A DNA stretch of 64,000 bases from Microvirga ossetica (GCF_002741015.1 NZ_CP016616.1:3567501-3631500); one strand, 5' to 3'; positions 17,483 to 26,791 are shown, numbered from the stretch's first letter. A program made the numbers and translations. Notes: generated by a model not told the origin, from the sequence alone.

Positions 17483-18466
17483 CTAGCTGTCTGGATGCGA
17501 GACCTCCTTGGCGCGAGCGACGACCCTGAGGGCTGGCGACAAAGCGTCTGAATCGGGCGGCTTGTAGCGCCGGTTGGCCCGCTTCGGCTCGGCGGCCAAG
17601 CGGCTGTGCACCACCTGCTCGGGGGATCGTCCCTTCAACACGCGTTGGCGTCTCTGGTTATAGGCTTGGTTGAAGCCCTTGAGCAGCGTCTCCAGATCCC
17701 GGTGGCTGTAGATCGTAATGCCCAGCACCTCGCGCTGCACCCGCCCGTTGAAGCGCTCCACAAGGCCATTGGTTTGCGGCGTGTACGGCTTGGTCCTGCG
17801 GTGCTCCACCTTCAGTTTGCGGCAGGCGTCCTCGAAGCCGTCGGCGGTGAAGCAGGAGCCGCGGTCGGTGAGCACGTGCGTGATCTTGAACGGGAAGGCA
17901 CGCACCGCCTCATTCAGGAAGGCGATCGCGCTGGTGGCCAGTTCGTCGTCCTTGACGGCGAGATGCACCCAGCGTGAGCAACGGTCGATGGCGACATACA
18001 GGAAGCGCTTGCGGCGCTCGCCATTTGCGGTCTGCAGCTTGGGCAGGTGCTTGATGTCCATATGCACGAAGCCGAGATCGTAGTCCTTGAAGGTGCCGCT
18101 CTTCCGCTTGTGCTGCTGCGCCGGCAGGCGTCCCAAGCCCTCAGCCTTGAGGATGCGGTAGACGGCATCGCGGTTGAGATGTGGCAGGAAGTGCGTGACG
18201 ATGAAGGTGATGTCGTCGAGCGGAAAGCCGGTGGCCTGGCGCAGGGCGCAGACGATGGCGCGCTCTTCCTCCGTGGCTTTCCAGGGCAGCTTGTGCGGCC
18301 GGCTGCTATGGTCCTGGCAGTCCTGCGCCCCACGTTTGCGCCACTTGCGGACGGTCTCGGTGCTGACGCTGAAGCGCTGGGCCAGCACGCCGGTGGGCTC
18401 GCGCGAGCGGGCGATCTCCTGGCGAACGGCTGGGGTGGTGCGGGCTTGCGGATGAAGGGAGTGCAT
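17483..18466 (-). CDS. IS481-family transposase
   Basis: A 327-aa DDE transposase. An N-terminal HTH (GVLAQRFSVSTETVRKWRKR) precedes the rve core with D in FVHMDIKHL, D in VLTDRGSCF and E in TNGLVERFNGRVQRE. I start at the ATG at 18466, with GAAGGAGG upstream on the minus strand. Its last codon before the stop is inside the element, but the TAG stop uses bases 17483-17485, which belong to the CTAG target copy outside the element. It looks intact. Confidence 0.93.
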   Translation of the reverse strand: MHSLHPQARTTPAVRQEIARSREPTGVLAQRFSVSTETVRKWRKRGAQDCQDHSSRPHKLPWKATEEERAIVCALRQATGFPLDDITFIVTHFLPHLNRDAVYRILKAEGLGRLPAQQHKRKSGTFKDYDLGFVHMDIKHLPKLQTANGERRKRFLYVAIDRCSRWVHLAVKDDELATSAIAFLNEAVRAFPFKITHVLTDRGSCFTADGFEDACRKLKVEHRRTKPYTPQTNGLVERFNGRVQREVLGITIYSHRDLETLLKGFNQAYNQRRQRVLKGRSPEQVVHSRLAAEPKRANRRYKPPDSDALSPALRVVARAKEVSHPDS

Positions 18467-18574
18467 CACGTCCTCCTTCGACGAGGGGCTCGGCGTCGCA
18501 GGCCATCGAAGCGCCAAGTGTACTCCTCAATTGCGTAACGCACCCGATCCCAACAACGTTCCGCTACCAAACAG
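17487..18574 (-). mobile_element. IS481-family insertion sequence at a CTAG target
   Basis: A 1088-bp element with CTGT...ACAG tips and imperfect terminal inverted repeats (CTGTCTGGATGCGA against CTGTTTGGTAGCGG). It is flanked on both sides by CTAG (17483-17486 and 18575-18578), read as a 4-bp target duplication; IS481 relatives are known to prefer CTAG-centred sites. Confidence 0.85.
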
Positions 18575-18781
18575 CTAGGCAAGGTCGCCTCGGGCGCGAG
18601 GGCGATATTCGTTGTGACGTCGCTCGATACGAAAGCTCGCTGGACTTGCCTGCCCCGTCCCTGCCCCTGGAGCAGGACCATTGGGACTTTCATCACGTTC
18701 ATGCGATGTAAGATGCGTGAACTGGCTCGAGGGAGCTAATGGTCTATGCTGCCAAGCGGTGATCTGCGCCGGAGTTCTGCG

Positions 18782-19438
18782 ATGACCAATCATCCTGCTC
18801 TCCATCTTGATCGACGGTCTTTGGTGATCAAGGTGGCCGTCGTGTCAGCTTCTGTTTCAATCCCGCGGGGCCTGATTGCAGCTGAGCTCGTCCCGACGCC
18901 AGGGCAGACGGAAGGCCCGTTCTACCCGATCGAGTTTCCGCCCGACATGGATAACGACTTGGTGAAGGTCACAGGCCAAGCCACGCAGGCTGTGGGTCAA
19001 GTGATCCATATCTCGGGGCGTGTGCTGGATACCCGCGGACAGCCACGGCCGGGAAGTGTAGTCGAGATTTGGCAGTGCGATGCGAAGGGCATCTATCGCC
19101 ATCCGCGCGCAGGAGGGCAGGGGCGCATCGATCAGGCTTTCCAGGGCTATGGCCGCACGTCCGTGGACGAGAAGGGCCAATACCGGTTCCGCACCATCCG
19201 GCCGGTGCCGTATCCCGGTCGGACGCCGCACATCCATTTTGCCGTGCACGTGCCGGGGCAGGGACGCCTGGTCACGCAGATGTACATCGAGGGCGAGCCT
19301 CTCAATGCACGCGACGGGGTCCTCAACAGCATTCGTGATCCTCAGGCACGCCTCAGCGTGATCGTTCCCTTGGCTTCCAGGCAATCACCTGAGCCGGGCG
19401 CTCTCCACGGGCGCTTCGACATCGTCGTGGCGGTCTAG
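18782..19438 (+). CDS. Secreted intradiol ring-cleavage dioxygenase-like protein
   Basis: A 218-aa protein of the protocatechuate 3,4-dioxygenase beta/catechol dioxygenase superfamily. After a leader with a twin-arginine-like start (LDRRSLVIKVAVVSASVSIP), it has TPGQTEGPFYP, VEIWQCDAKGIYRH, and RPVPYPGRTPHIHF. The two tyrosines and two histidines in these blocks fit the four ferric-iron ligands. It should cleave a catechol-type ring outside the cytoplasm, though members with leaders are mostly uncharacterised. ATG 18782 has GGAG upstream. No aromatic-pathway genes lie beside it. Confidence 0.85.
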   Translation: MTNHPALHLDRRSLVIKVAVVSASVSIPRGLIAAELVPTPGQTEGPFYPIEFPPDMDNDLVKVTGQATQAVGQVIHISGRVLDTRGQPRPGSVVEIWQCDAKGIYRHPRAGGQGRIDQAFQGYGRTSVDEKGQYRFRTIRPVPYPGRTPHIHFAVHVPGQGRLVTQMYIEGEPLNARDGVLNSIRDPQARLSVIVPLASRQSPEPGALHGRFDIVVAV

Positions 19439-19622
19439 GTGGCCTTACATTTAACTGGCCAGCGAGCCGAACAGCGTAAAATGCCAGCGCGAGAAGCTGA
19501 AATTCGTCAACGAGGCGGTGAACGGACCTCCGCACAGATCCAATTGACCGTTCTCTTTGACCTGTCTCTTACCCTCCAGATGCCGATATCTTGGTCTTAG
19601 GGTGTATCGGCAGGAGGATGCT

Positions 19623-21248
19623 GTGACCGAAAGCTATGATGTGGTGATCATCGGGGCAGGGCATAACGGCCTCGTCTGCGCCTGCTATCTCGCAGCCGCG
19701 GGCCTGAAGGTGAAGGTGGTCGAGCAGCGCTCCGTGGTCGGAGGAGCGGCCGTGACGGATGAGTTTCACCCGGGCTTTCGCAACTCGGTCGCATCCTACA
19801 CCGTCAGCCTCCTCAACCCGAAGATCATCCGCGACCTCGATTTGCCCCGCCACGGCCTGAAAATCGTCGAGCGCCGCTTGGCCAACTTCTTCCCGCTGCC
19901 GGATGGCCAGTACCTCAAGACAGGTGAGGGCGTGACGCGCTCCGAGATCGCCCGCTTCAGCCCACGCGATGCCGAGCGCTACGACGCCTATGCGGCCGAG
20001 ATCGACGCCATTGCGGATGTGCTGCGCGATCTCACCCTGCAGCAACCGCCCAATCTCGTGGACGGCGGCTGGCGCGCAGCTCTGTCGGAAGGCTGGAGAG
20101 CTTTTGGCACCGGCAATCGCCTGCGCCGGCTGTCCATGACCCAGCGGCGGGCCCTGCTCGACCTGTTCACCAAGTCGGCCGGCGATTACCTCGACGGCTG
20201 GTTCGAAACCGACTGCGTCAAGGCCGCCTTCGGCTTCGACTCCATCGTCGGCACCTTCGCCAGCCCTTACACCCCCAACACCGCTTATGTCCTGCTGCAC
20301 CACGTCTTCGGCGAGGTGAATGGCAAGAAGGGGGCGTGGGGCCATGCCATCGGTGGCATGGGGGCGATCACGCAGGCCATGGCCAAAGCTGCTCGCGAGC
20401 GTGGGGTAGAGATCGAGGTCGATGCGCCCGTCCGGGAGGTGATCGTCGAGAAGGGCAGGGCAGTGGGCATCGTGCTCAAGGACGGTCGTTCCATCCGCGC
20501 CCGGACCGTGGCCAGCAATGTTCATCCAAAGCTCCTCTTCGACCAACTGGTGCCCGAGGAGGCGCTGCCGCCGGAGTTTCTCGCCCGCATCCGACGCTGG
20601 AAGTCAGGCTCCGGCACCTTCCGCATGAACGTCGCCTTGTCTGAATTGCCGAGCTTCACCGCGCTGCCCGGCCGAGAGCTTGCCGATCACCACACGGCGG
20701 GCATCATCATTGCCCCCTCGCTCGCCTACATGGACCGGGCCTATGACGATGCCAAGCGGGAGGGCTGGAGCCGCGAGCCGATTGTCGAGATGCTGATCCC
20801 CTCCACCCTCGATGACAGCCTGGCGCCGCAGGGCCAGCATGTGGCGAGCCTGTTCTGCCAGCACGTGCAGCCGGTCCTCTCCGATGGTCGCTCCTGGGAC
20901 GATCACCGCGAAACGGTGGCCGACCTGATGATCGCGACGGTGGACCGCTATGCTCCCGGCTTCCAGCAGAGCGTGCTGGGGCGCCAGATCATGAGCCCGC
21001 TTGATCTCGAGCGCACGTTCGGGCTCATCGGCGGCGACATCTTCCACGGCGCTCTGACGCTCGATCAGCTGTTCAGCGCCCGGCCGATGCTGGGCCATGC
21101 CGATTATCGGGCACCGTTGGCAGGGCTGTACATGTGCGGTTCGGGCACCCATCCCGGTGGTGGCGTCACGGGCGCCCCGGGCCACAATGCAGCACGGGCA
21201 ATCCTCGCAGACAGTGGTCGGCGCCGGTTCGCAGGTCTGACGCGATAG
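19623..21248 (+). CDS. FAD-dependent oxidoreductase, PYROXD2/phytoene-desaturase-like
   Basis: A 541-aa flavoprotein. The N-terminus has the dinucleotide-binding motif VVIIGAGHNGLVCACYLA, then VVEQRSVVGGAAVTDE. The C-terminus has the second FAD motif GLYMCGSGTHPGGGVTGAPGHNAAR. The pattern is that of the PYROXD2-like branch of carotenoid-desaturase-type oxidoreductases, whose substrate is unknown. I start at the GTG at 19623 because AGGAGG lies five bases before it and the product then begins directly at the Rossmann strand. It is monocistronic as far as I can see. Confidence 0.9.
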   Translation: MTESYDVVIIGAGHNGLVCACYLAAAGLKVKVVEQRSVVGGAAVTDEFHPGFRNSVASYTVSLLNPKIIRDLDLPRHGLKIVERRLANFFPLPDGQYLKTGEGVTRSEIARFSPRDAERYDAYAAEIDAIADVLRDLTLQQPPNLVDGGWRAALSEGWRAFGTGNRLRRLSMTQRRALLDLFTKSAGDYLDGWFETDCVKAAFGFDSIVGTFASPYTPNTAYVLLHHVFGEVNGKKGAWGHAIGGMGAITQAMAKAARERGVEIEVDAPVREVIVEKGRAVGIVLKDGRSIRARTVASNVHPKLLFDQLVPEEALPPEFLARIRRWKSGSGTFRMNVALSELPSFTALPGRELADHHTAGIIIAPSLAYMDRAYDDAKREGWSREPIVEMLIPSTLDDSLAPQGQHVASLFCQHVQPVLSDGRSWDDHRETVADLMIATVDRYAPGFQQSVLGRQIMSPLDLERTFGLIGGDIFHGALTLDQLFSARPMLGHADYRAPLAGLYMCGSGTHPGGGVTGAPGHNAARAILADSGRRRFAGLTR

Positions 21249-21301
21249 GACCTGCAGCATGGGCAAGGCAGCACAGCCCGGCGCTGTTGGAAGCTCTGCT
21301 G

Positions 21302-21610
21302 TTAATCGCGCACGAGCGTCGAAGCTTGCTCTGCTGCCGCACTTGAGGACATCCATGCATTGTCGGTCCCGGTCAATTCTGCGGTCTCGTGACGCTCAAT
21401 CCAAACCCACACCGCCAGATCGGCATCCATCGACCGGCGTGCCAGCCAATAGCTTTCGGTCGGGCACCGGTATACCTCCGGGTAGGGACGCAGGAATTCA
21501 GTCACGGCCGCCATTGCGTCGCCGTATGGGACAAAGCCCTCGCCAAGCCAGCCGTTGTCGAGTGGCTGACCGGATCGTCCGACAAGTTGCCACCGAACAC
21601 GGTAGGCCAT
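21302..21610 (-). CDS. Small hypothetical protein
   Basis: A 102-aa product starting at 21610 (MAYRVRWQLVGRSGQPLDNG...). It is rich in aromatic residues with no signal peptide or membrane segment. No purine-rich ribosome-binding site is evident. The composition and uninterrupted frame suggest a real gene, but I cannot name a family. Confidence 0.45.
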   Translation of the reverse strand: MAYRVRWQLVGRSGQPLDNGWLGEGFVPYGDAMAAVTEFLRPYPEVYRCPTESYWLARRSMDADLAVWVWIERHETAELTGTDNAWMSSSAAAEQASTLVRD

Positions 21611-21696
21611 GGGGAGGGTTCCAGTATCACGAGGCCTAACATGGCATGCCAGCCGGGGGCTGACAGGGGCTGATGCGGTTGGCCGCTGCCGCTGGG

Positions 21697-22002
21697 TCAA
21701 ATGTCGTTGTCGCTCGTCAGCTGATCCGGCCGCAGGCCCTCGTCGGGAGGACCGGAATGTCTCAGCCGAACGCCGGGCCCTTCACGGCCATCTGCCTCGA
21801 GGAAGATCACACCTTGATCCTCCAGGGCGACCCGGATGGCCGCTACAGCAGCTTCGGACGCGCCAGGATCACCTTCCGCCTCAGCCCGCTGGACAGTCAG
21901 GATGGACAGGCAGGTGCATCCGGCAAGTACGGCTTGGGACAGTCCGAGCAGCGCCCGTCCGGCGCGCAACTGAGCGGATGTAACCGGTCTCTCTTGCATC
22001 AT
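21697..22002 (-). CDS. Small XRE-like helix-turn-helix protein
   Basis: A 101-aa product. QLRAGRALLGLSQAVLAGCTCLSILTVQRAE matches a degenerate Cro/CI-type HTH, followed by the subfamily tail AIRVALEDQGVIFLEADGREGPGVRLR. These short one-domain regulators are frequent in Hyphomicrobiales. A cysteine-rich turn replaces the usual sequence between helices 2 and 3. GAGG lies seven bases before the first of two adjacent start codons. Target genes unknown. Confidence 0.7.
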   Translation of the reverse strand: MMQERPVTSAQLRAGRALLGLSQAVLAGCTCLSILTVQRAEAEGDPGASEAAVAAIRVALEDQGVIFLEADGREGPGVRLRHSGPPDEGLRPDQLTSDNDI

Positions 22003-22032
22003 GACCGTGCCTCGGCTGATTTCAGGATAGCA

Positions 22033-22569
22033 CTATAACGACAGAATGTGGTGGACTTGATCACAGGTTGAGCATTCGCCTGTCATGGGCATGACAGGAC
22101 AGTTGAGCTGTGCCAGCCAGTTAGCGTCGGTCTCAAGTGTTCGCCCACTGGTACCCGTGTCATAGCCGGCAGCCGATCGAAGAAAGGCCCGATGCTGCTC
22201 ATACATCGAGCCGCCAGGCTCAATCTCGCGTCCGAAGCGCTCCCGTTCACGTACACGAAGGCGCGCCAGTCTAACCTCGGCAGGGAGGTACAGAAAGACC
22301 ACAAGATCAAAGGACGGAATTAAGGAGTCGCCCCAACCGACGATCGAACCGGAGAGCACCCAGTTTCCAGCCCAACGGGTCGCGGCTTCGAGCATCAGCA
22401 CTCGCTCGGCTGCCGCTCGTCTGGTTTGGTAAGGCGGAGCCGTCGGAAGCCAATACACATCATCCGCATCCACGTGCTGACACTCCAGCCGTTGGGCAAG
22501 AGCCTGCCCGAGCGTGGATGAGCCGCAGCCTGCTGCTCCGAAAATGTGGACGCGCTCCAAAGATCGCAT
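22033..22569 (-). CDS. P-loop kinase-like (adenylate-kinase-type) protein
   Basis: A 178-aa protein. The N-terminal strand and loop VHIFGAAGCGSSTLGQALA correspond to a P-loop in which the usual lysine is replaced by serine, a variant shared with relatives that carry GSGTTTL. Further blocks: HVDADDVYWLPTAPPY, a GNWVLSGSIVGWGD strand, and FDLVVFLYLPAEVRLARLR with the arginine-rich lid. It resembles small nucleotide-kinase-like proteins of unknown substrate. The start at 22569 begins one residue block before the first strand. Confidence 0.75.
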   Translation of the reverse strand: MRSLERVHIFGAAGCGSSTLGQALAQRLECQHVDADDVYWLPTAPPYQTRRAAAERVLMLEAATRWAGNWVLSGSIVGWGDSLIPSFDLVVFLYLPAEVRLARLRVRERERFGREIEPGGSMYEQHRAFLRSAAGYDTGTSGRTLETDANWLAQLNCPVMPMTGECSTCDQVHHILSL

Positions 22570-22856
22570 CGTCCGGTCCTGCGCACCAGCACGCACAGAA
22601 GTTTAGTCCGCGGAACCCACAGAACAAGGCAGAGATTGGACAGTCCGCTAATTCGCACTTCCGGCTTCAAATCGGTTTCTGTGACCGACCGAGGGAGGCA
22701 ACCTCATTGGACGGCTTCGTCCAAGCAGCTACCCCGTTTGTGACCTTCCAGACTGGGAAGCCTAAACTATGGGCTTCCTCCTCCAGATCACTAGATCCTA
22801 AACTCTTCACAAGCAGGAGGTCAGGTGACGGCAGTGCTCACTGGTTGGTGGATGAG

Positions 22857-23810
22857 ATGACCCTTCTCGCGGTCCGGCACGTAACGACGTATCGATACCG
22901 GCAGCCGGTCTCGTTCGGCGAGCACCGGGTCATGTTTCGACCACGCGATAGCTATGATCAAAGACTCCTTGATGCCCGGATCGAGATCGGTCCGGCTCCA
23001 AGCGCAATGCGGTGGATCCATGATGTCTTCGGGAACTGCGTTGCCATTGCGCGGTTCACCAAAGAGGCATCCGAGTTGCGGTTCGAGAGCAATATCCGCC
23101 TCGACCACCAGCCGTCGAACGCGCCGGACTTTCAGATGGAGGATTATGCTCAGACCTATCCCTTCGCCTACAGCGCAGAGGAAATGCCGGATTTGATGCG
23201 CGCGATGGAGCGGCAGTATCTCGATCCCGACCACCAGATCCATCGTTGGGTTCAGAAGTTCCTGCATCAGGGTCGCCCGACCCGAACCGGCGAACTCCTG
23301 ATGACCCTCACCTACGCCATCAAAGAGAGCTTCACCTATAACAGGCGCTCTGAAACCGGGATACAGGACCCGTTGACGACCCTCATGCTCAATCGCGGGA
23401 CCTGCCGTGACTTCGCGATCCTGATGATCGAGGCCGTGCGCGCCCTCGGGCTCGCGGCACGCTTCGTGTCCGGCTACATCTACAGCCCGAGCCTGGACGG
23501 GTCCGGCCATGTCGGTGGAGGCTCGACCCACGCCTGGTGCCAGGTCTACCTACCCGGTGCAGGCTGGGTCGAGTTCGACCCGACCAACGGCATCATCGGC
23601 AATCGTGATCTCATCCGCATCGCGGTGGCTCGGGATCCCCGGCAGGCCGTGCCGCTCTCCGGGACATGGATGGGCGAGGCGAGCGATTTCGAGGGGATGA
23701 CTGTCGAGGTGAACGTTACCTCTTCAGAGGGCGAGGGCGCCCAACGCGCCGCCGATTCAACCTCGCCCAACAGTAGGCCTTGGCTCGCTGACCCGCAGGG
23801 TGCCCGATGA
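22857..23810 (+). CDS. Transglutaminase-like protein (first of a pair)
   Basis: A 317-aa protein with the bacterial transglutaminase N-terminal domain (LLAVRHVTTYRYRQPVSFGEHRVMFRPR) and a transglutaminase-like cysteine protease core. The catalytic triad is visible: Cys in NRGTCRDFA, His in STHAWCQVY, Asp in VEFDPTNG. Members probably act as peptidases or amide-modifying enzymes in the cytoplasm; a substrate cannot be read from sequence. Its stop overlaps the next gene's start by four bases (ATGA), so the two are translated together. Confidence 0.9.
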   Translation: MTLLAVRHVTTYRYRQPVSFGEHRVMFRPRDSYDQRLLDARIEIGPAPSAMRWIHDVFGNCVAIARFTKEASELRFESNIRLDHQPSNAPDFQMEDYAQTYPFAYSAEEMPDLMRAMERQYLDPDHQIHRWVQKFLHQGRPTRTGELLMTLTYAIKESFTYNRRSETGIQDPLTTLMLNRGTCRDFAILMIEAVRALGLAARFVSGYIYSPSLDGSGHVGGGSTHAWCQVYLPGAGWVEFDPTNGIIGNRDLIRIAVARDPRQAVPLSGTWMGEASDFEGMTVEVNVTSSEGEGAQRAADSTSPNSRPWLADPQGAR

Positions 23811-24625
23811 AGATTCAGGCAGGCTATCGGATCGCCTTCGAGTGCCCACAGCCGACGCCTATGCTTCTAATGCTGAATGTTCATCCATCGCGGATGCCGG
23901 ATCTCATCACGCCCGATGACCTCGTGTGCGATCCCCCGGTCGAGCACAGGCAGTATCGTGATGTCTTCGGCAACGTCTGCACCCGGCTGCTTGCGCCAGC
24001 TGGGCGGCTTGAGGTTTCCGCGGATTTCCTGATCCGCGATTCCGGATTGGCCGATCCGATCGTTCCGGATGCCGTGCAGCAGCCTGTCGAGGAGCTGCCC
24101 GACGATGTGATCGTCTATCTGCTCGGGAGCCGGTACTGCGAAACCGATCGACTCTCGGATACCGCCTGGCAACTCTTCGGCGGCATCGAGGGAGGGTGGG
24201 CGCGTGTTCAGGCGATCTGCGATTACGTGTATGACCGGATCACGTTCAATTACCAGGACGCTTGTGCAACCCGAACGGCCTGGCAGGGACACAACGATCA
24301 GGTCGGTGTCTGCCGCGACTTCGCGCATCTCGCCATCACCCTATGCCGCTGCATGAACATCCCGGCGCGCTATTGCACGGGCTACCTGGGCGATATCGGC
24401 ATTCCGCCCGTGGATTATCCGATGGATTTCAGCGCTTGGTTCGAAGCCTACCTGGACGGCCGGTGGTATACCTTCGACGCCCGGCACAATACGCCGAGGA
24501 TCGGACGGATTTTAATGGCCACAGGCCGCGACGCCACTGACGTCGCGATCTCGACGAGTTTCGGTCCATCGTCCCTGGCGGACTTCTCCGTCACGACGGA
24601 TGAGTTCCACAACGCATCGGAGTGA
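23807..24625 (+). CDS. Transglutaminase-like protein (second of a pair)
   Basis: A 272-aa paralogue-type partner of the upstream protein. The nucleophile block GVCRDFAHLA is intact and the aspartate lies in RWYTFDARHN. At the position of the catalytic histidine the sequence is MDFSAWFEAYL, with serine where the upstream protein has histidine (THAW). I believe relatives of this branch can also carry FSAW, so this may define a subfamily that is inactive or uses another base. The ATGA overlap with the first gene implies a joint function. Confidence 0.88.
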   Translation: MKIQAGYRIAFECPQPTPMLLMLNVHPSRMPDLITPDDLVCDPPVEHRQYRDVFGNVCTRLLAPAGRLEVSADFLIRDSGLADPIVPDAVQQPVEELPDDVIVYLLGSRYCETDRLSDTAWQLFGGIEGGWARVQAICDYVYDRITFNYQDACATRTAWQGHNDQVGVCRDFAHLAITLCRCMNIPARYCTGYLGDIGIPPVDYPMDFSAWFEAYLDGRWYTFDARHNTPRIGRILMATGRDATDVAISTSFGPSSLADFSVTTDEFHNASE

Positions 24626-25039
24626 TTGGGCAAGAAGGGGATCGTGGCGTCGCTCGAGCCGAGATCCCGGAACATTGCGGCAAGCGGCCTTTACACACAA
24701 AACCGTGTCGGCACGAACGGAATTGTAAAATGAGTGACTCCCGATTTGTCACAATTCCACATGAGCCGTTATCGACCACAATCAGTCGGGACTCCTTCGC
24801 CTTTAGGATTAGGTATCTCCAACGAGCGTCAGTCAAATCGTTGCTCTCCAGGAGGTGCCTGGAAGTTTCCCCAATAGTCTCATTGCGTTGGCGCTGACAG
24901 GATTGGTTCTAGTAATTGTAAATATTTTACAGATTTACATGAGACAGAGTGTAAAGCTTTTCACCTGCACCTTTACCGACCTTCACGGGCCGTCAGGCCG
25001 CCTATACTGCCAATCCAGAGACCCTTTTCGTCGAGGAAC
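24626..25039. other. Regulatory region upstream of aceA
   Basis: No credible gene. The distal half (24700-24800) has imperfect dyads. The proximal part is AT-rich and contains a cluster of TGTAAA/TTTACA hexamers, listed separately. The aceA promoter must lie here. Confidence 0.5.
24917..24955 (+). promoter_or_regulatory. Candidate operator cluster for aceA
   Basis: Four copies of the hexamer TGTAAA or its complement lie within 39 bases: 24917-24922 (+), 24926-24931 (-), 24934-24939 (-) and 24950-24955 (+). The first two form the dyad TGTAAATATTTTACA. The cluster lies about 85 bases before aceA, a good place for a regulator of the glyoxylate shunt. The regulator is unknown. Confidence 0.45.
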
Positions 25040-26635
25040 ATGGATATGGCGTATCACGATCAGATCACGCAGGCTCAAACGCTCATCGAGGGCCAAAGCA
25101 CCTGGAACAGCATCAGCCCGGAGTCGGTTGCCCGCATGCGGCTGCAGAACCGCTTCCAGACCGGTCTCGACATTGCACGCTACACCGCCAAGATCATGCG
25201 CGAGGACATGGCGGCTTACGATGCCGACCCGTCGCTCTATACCCAGTCGCTCGGCTGCTGGCACGGCTTCATCGGCCAGCAGAAGATGATCTCGATCAAG
25301 AAGCACTTCGGCTCCACCCAGCGCCGCTATCTCTACCTGTCCGGCTGGATGGTGGCGGCGCTCCGTTCAGAGTTCGGTCCGCTCCCCGATCAGTCGATGC
25401 ACGAGAAGACCAGCGTCCCGGCGCTGATCGAAGAGCTCTACACCTTCCTGCGCCAAGCCGATGCCCGCGAGCTCGGGCTTCTGTTCCACGACCTCGACGC
25501 TGCGCGCAAGAGCAGCAACGCGATCAAGGAGCAGGAGATCGTCTCGGCCATCGACAATTACCGGACCCATATCGTCCCGATCATCGCCGACATCGATGCC
25601 GGCTTCGGCAATGCGGAGGCGACCTATTTGCTCGCTAAGAAGATGATCGAGGCCGGTGCCTGCTGCCTTCAGATCGAGAACCAGGTCTCGGACGAGAAGC
25701 AGTGCGGCCACCAGGACGGCAAGGTCACCGTTCCGCACGAGGACTTCCTCGCCAAGATCCGTGCCATCCGCTACGCCTTTCTCGAGCTCGGCGTCGACGA
25801 CGGCCTGATCGTCGCCCGCACCGACTCGCTCGGCGCAGGCCTCACGAAGCAGATTGCGTTTAGCCGGACGCCGGGCGATATCGGCGATCTCTACAATGGC
25901 TTTCTCGACTGCGAGGAGATCACGCCGGAGAACTGTGTCAACGGCGATGTGGTGATCAACCGCAACGGCAAGCTGCTGCGCCCGAAGCGCCTGCCGAGCA
26001 ACCTGTTCCAGTTCCGTCCTGGGACCGGTGCAGATCGATGCGTGCTCGATTGCATTACCGCGCTTCAGAACGGCGCGGACTTGTTGTGGATTGAAACTGA
26101 GAAGCCGCATGTTGAGCAGATCGCCGGCATGGTCGACCGCATCCGTGAGGTCGTCCCGAACGCCAAGCTCGTCTACAACAACTCACCGTCCTTCAACTGG
26201 ACCATCAACTTCCGGGAGCAGGTCTACGATGTCTGGGAGAAGGCTGGTAGGGACGTGTCGAAGTATGATCGCACCAAGCTGATGAGCGTGGACTATGATG
26301 GCACTGATCTCGCCAAGGAGGCGGATGAGCGTATCCGCACGTTCCAGGCCGACGGTGCGAAGCGCGCCGGGATCTTCCACCATCTGATCACGCTTCCGAC
26401 CTATCACACGGCGGCGCTCTCCACCGACAACCTGGCGAAAGAGTACTTCGGCAGTGAGGGCATGCTCGGTTATGTGCGTAACGTTCAGCGCCAGGAGATC
26501 CGCCAGGGCATCGCCTGCGTGAAACACCAGAATATGGCCGGCTCCGACATCGGCGACGATCACAAGGAATATTTCGCTGGCGAGGCCGCCCTCAAGGCGG
26601 GGGGCTCCCACAATACGATGAACCAGTTCGGCTAG
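25040..26635 (+). CDS. aceA: Isocitrate lyase (long form)
   Basis: A 531-aa enzyme that splits isocitrate into glyoxylate and succinate, the first step of the glyoxylate shunt used on acetate, fatty acids or C1/C2 compounds. The length and sequence fit the long isocitrate lyases of Pseudomonas and alphaproteobacteria rather than the 430-aa E. coli type. Visible blocks: SLGCWHGFIGQQKMISIKKH, IADIDAGFGNAEATYLL with metal-binding aspartates, the active-site loop DEKQCGHQDGKV (KQCGH in place of the usual KKCGH) near residue 222, and NNSPSFNW. A second ATG two codons in is also possible. Malate synthase is not in the window. Confidence 0.96.
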   Translation: MDMAYHDQITQAQTLIEGQSTWNSISPESVARMRLQNRFQTGLDIARYTAKIMREDMAAYDADPSLYTQSLGCWHGFIGQQKMISIKKHFGSTQRRYLYLSGWMVAALRSEFGPLPDQSMHEKTSVPALIEELYTFLRQADARELGLLFHDLDAARKSSNAIKEQEIVSAIDNYRTHIVPIIADIDAGFGNAEATYLLAKKMIEAGACCLQIENQVSDEKQCGHQDGKVTVPHEDFLAKIRAIRYAFLELGVDDGLIVARTDSLGAGLTKQIAFSRTPGDIGDLYNGFLDCEEITPENCVNGDVVINRNGKLLRPKRLPSNLFQFRPGTGADRCVLDCITALQNGADLLWIETEKPHVEQIAGMVDRIREVVPNAKLVYNNSPSFNWTINFREQVYDVWEKAGRDVSKYDRTKLMSVDYDGTDLAKEADERIRTFQADGAKRAGIFHHLITLPTYHTAALSTDNLAKEYFGSEGMLGYVRNVQRQEIRQGIACVKHQNMAGSDIGDDHKEYFAGEAALKAGGSHNTMNQFG

Positions 26636-26791
26636 ACCGGTGATGCGGGTAGAGCGGCGGTGGTCCATGTGGACGCTGGTCAATCGTCGCTCGTCCTCGC
26701 GGTCAGTCGAAGCCTAACGACACTGAGGCCGCAGGCCTATTGCTATAATGGACGCTGCGGCAAACCCTTGATTTTAGCTGGAGTGAGACAA

